Shown one piece after another: positions 6,220-6,760 of a stretch of DNA of 6,760 nt. The translations under genes and the position numbers were made by a program. Where the stretch lies: the NCBI GenBank assembly GCA_013696525.1, contig JACCYK010000622.1:1-6760 (forward strand), written 5' to 3'. Position 1 is the stretch's first letter. Each line of letters opens with the position of its first letter. The notes under the pieces are model-generated. The model was not told where the DNA came from. It made no database searches and saw only the letters and a program-made list of their open reading frames with translations. Origin of the DNA: Chloroflexia bacterium (lineage in GTDB: Bacteria; Chloroflexota; Chloroflexia; Thermomicrobiales; UBA6265).

Positions 6220-6760
6220 ATGACAACGCTCAGCACGCGACAAACCGCGGCCCTGGTGGCGCTCTTCGTCCTCACCAGCCTCGCCTTCATCCAGCTCGAT
6301 AACCGGCGGTTGCTCGAACCGGTTAAGGATATCTTCTCGACCGTGCTCTCCCCGGTGGCCAATGGCTTCAGCGGCCTCACCGCCGGCGCCAACCAGTCGG
6401 TGGTCGAGCGCGAGCTGGCGGCGGTCAAAGCGGAGCGCGATACGCTAGCCGCCGAGGCGGCGCGGCTGCGGGCCGAAAACCGCGAGCTCGACCAGATGCG
6501 CCAGCAGCTCCGGCTCCAGACCGACCGTCCCACCTGGCGGCTGCTGCAAGCGCGGGTCCGGAATGCCGATCCCTCTGGCCAGCAACTGATGCTCAGCATC
6601 AATAAGGGCAGCGCCGACCAGGTTCGCGTCGGCATGGCGGTCGTCGCCCAGGGCCAGAACTACATCGGCCAGGTGACCGAAGTCTGGGAGCATTCGGCGA
6701 AAGTGATGCTGGTGATCGACGCCTCGCAACGGGTCGGCGCCCGCCTCGATAGCGGCGCCG
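6220..6760 (+). CDS. mreC: Rod shape-determining protein MreC, N-terminal part (cut by window edge)
   Basis: The first 180 residues are present and the gene continues past the right edge. The layout is MreC: a short cytosolic N-terminus, one membrane helix at residues 9-26, then a periplasmic or external linker. A coiled coil follows at about 60-100, rich in Glu/Ala/Arg/Leu (ERELAAVKAERDTLAAEAAR). The beta-domain then begins with ARVRNADPSGQQLMLSINKG (111-130), RVGMAVVAQGQNYIGQV (136-152) and VMLVID (162-167), which fit the MreC core. MreC is a scaffold of the elongation machinery, linking MreB and MreD to the penicillin-binding proteins. The start is the first ATG after an in-frame stop at 6211-6213. 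No clear Shine-Dalgarno site precedes it (CGGTAGCGCCCC), so translation may be weak or leaderless-like. mreB is not directly upstream; mreD and cell-wall genes may follow outside the window. Confidence 0.95.
   Translation, partial: MTTLSTRQTAALVALFVLTSLAFIQLDNRRLLEPVKDIFSTVLSPVANGFSGLTAGANQSVVERELAAVKAERDTLAAEAARLRAENRELDQMRQQLRLQTDRPTWRLLQARVRNADPSGQQLMLSINKGSADQVRVGMAVVAQGQNYIGQVTEVWEHSAKVMLVIDASQRVGARLDSGA

Overview
The window is GC-rich bacterial DNA with dense, mostly co-oriented genes, ordinary Shine-Dalgarno sites and strong third-position G/C bias in the core genes. No single sequence here fixes the taxon. Several things together fit a member of the Chloroflexota (Thermomicrobia/Sphaerobacter-like) or a similar high-GC lineage: succinyl-CoA synthetase, MreC, a protein with two zinc ribbons joined by a Gly-Tyr linker, and a tandem set of Uma2-type nucleases. 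That placement is an inference.

Minus strand, positions 1-5149, read right to left in order of transcription: sucC, sucD, three tandem Uma2-family (DUF820) PD-(D/E)XK-like genes, then a Gfo/Idh/MocA-family NAD(P)-dependent dehydrogenase whose C-terminus runs off the left edge. sucC and sucD encode the two subunits of succinyl-CoA synthetase, the substrate-level phosphorylation step of the TCA cycle. The three Uma2 genes are clearly paralogous and keep the D...E...K acidic/lysine residues. They also share near-identical start regions, including the ribosome binding site in the two closest copies. The dehydrogenase keeps the Rossmann glycines, the EKP lysine and the D-x3-H pair typical of inositol dehydrogenase-like enzymes.

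Positions 5150-5487 form a divergent intergenic region. Leftwards lies a weak candidate sucC promoter. Rightwards lies a near-consensus promoter with an extended -10, followed by a leader of about 143 nt. Two short inverted repeats lie between the two promoters.

Plus strand, positions 5488-6760: a 141-residue protein with two zinc ribbons joined by a Gly/Ser/Tyr low-complexity linker, closed by a strong intrinsic terminator. A 306-bp gap follows, holding a large near-perfect palindrome. The last gene is the start of mreC, the cell-shape/elongasome scaffold, cut by the right edge.

Nothing here amounts to a proven new system. The parts most worth a second look are the Uma2 triplet, the Tyr/Gly-rich double zinc-ribbon protein with its strong promoter and long leader, and the 73-nt extragenic palindrome before mreC.
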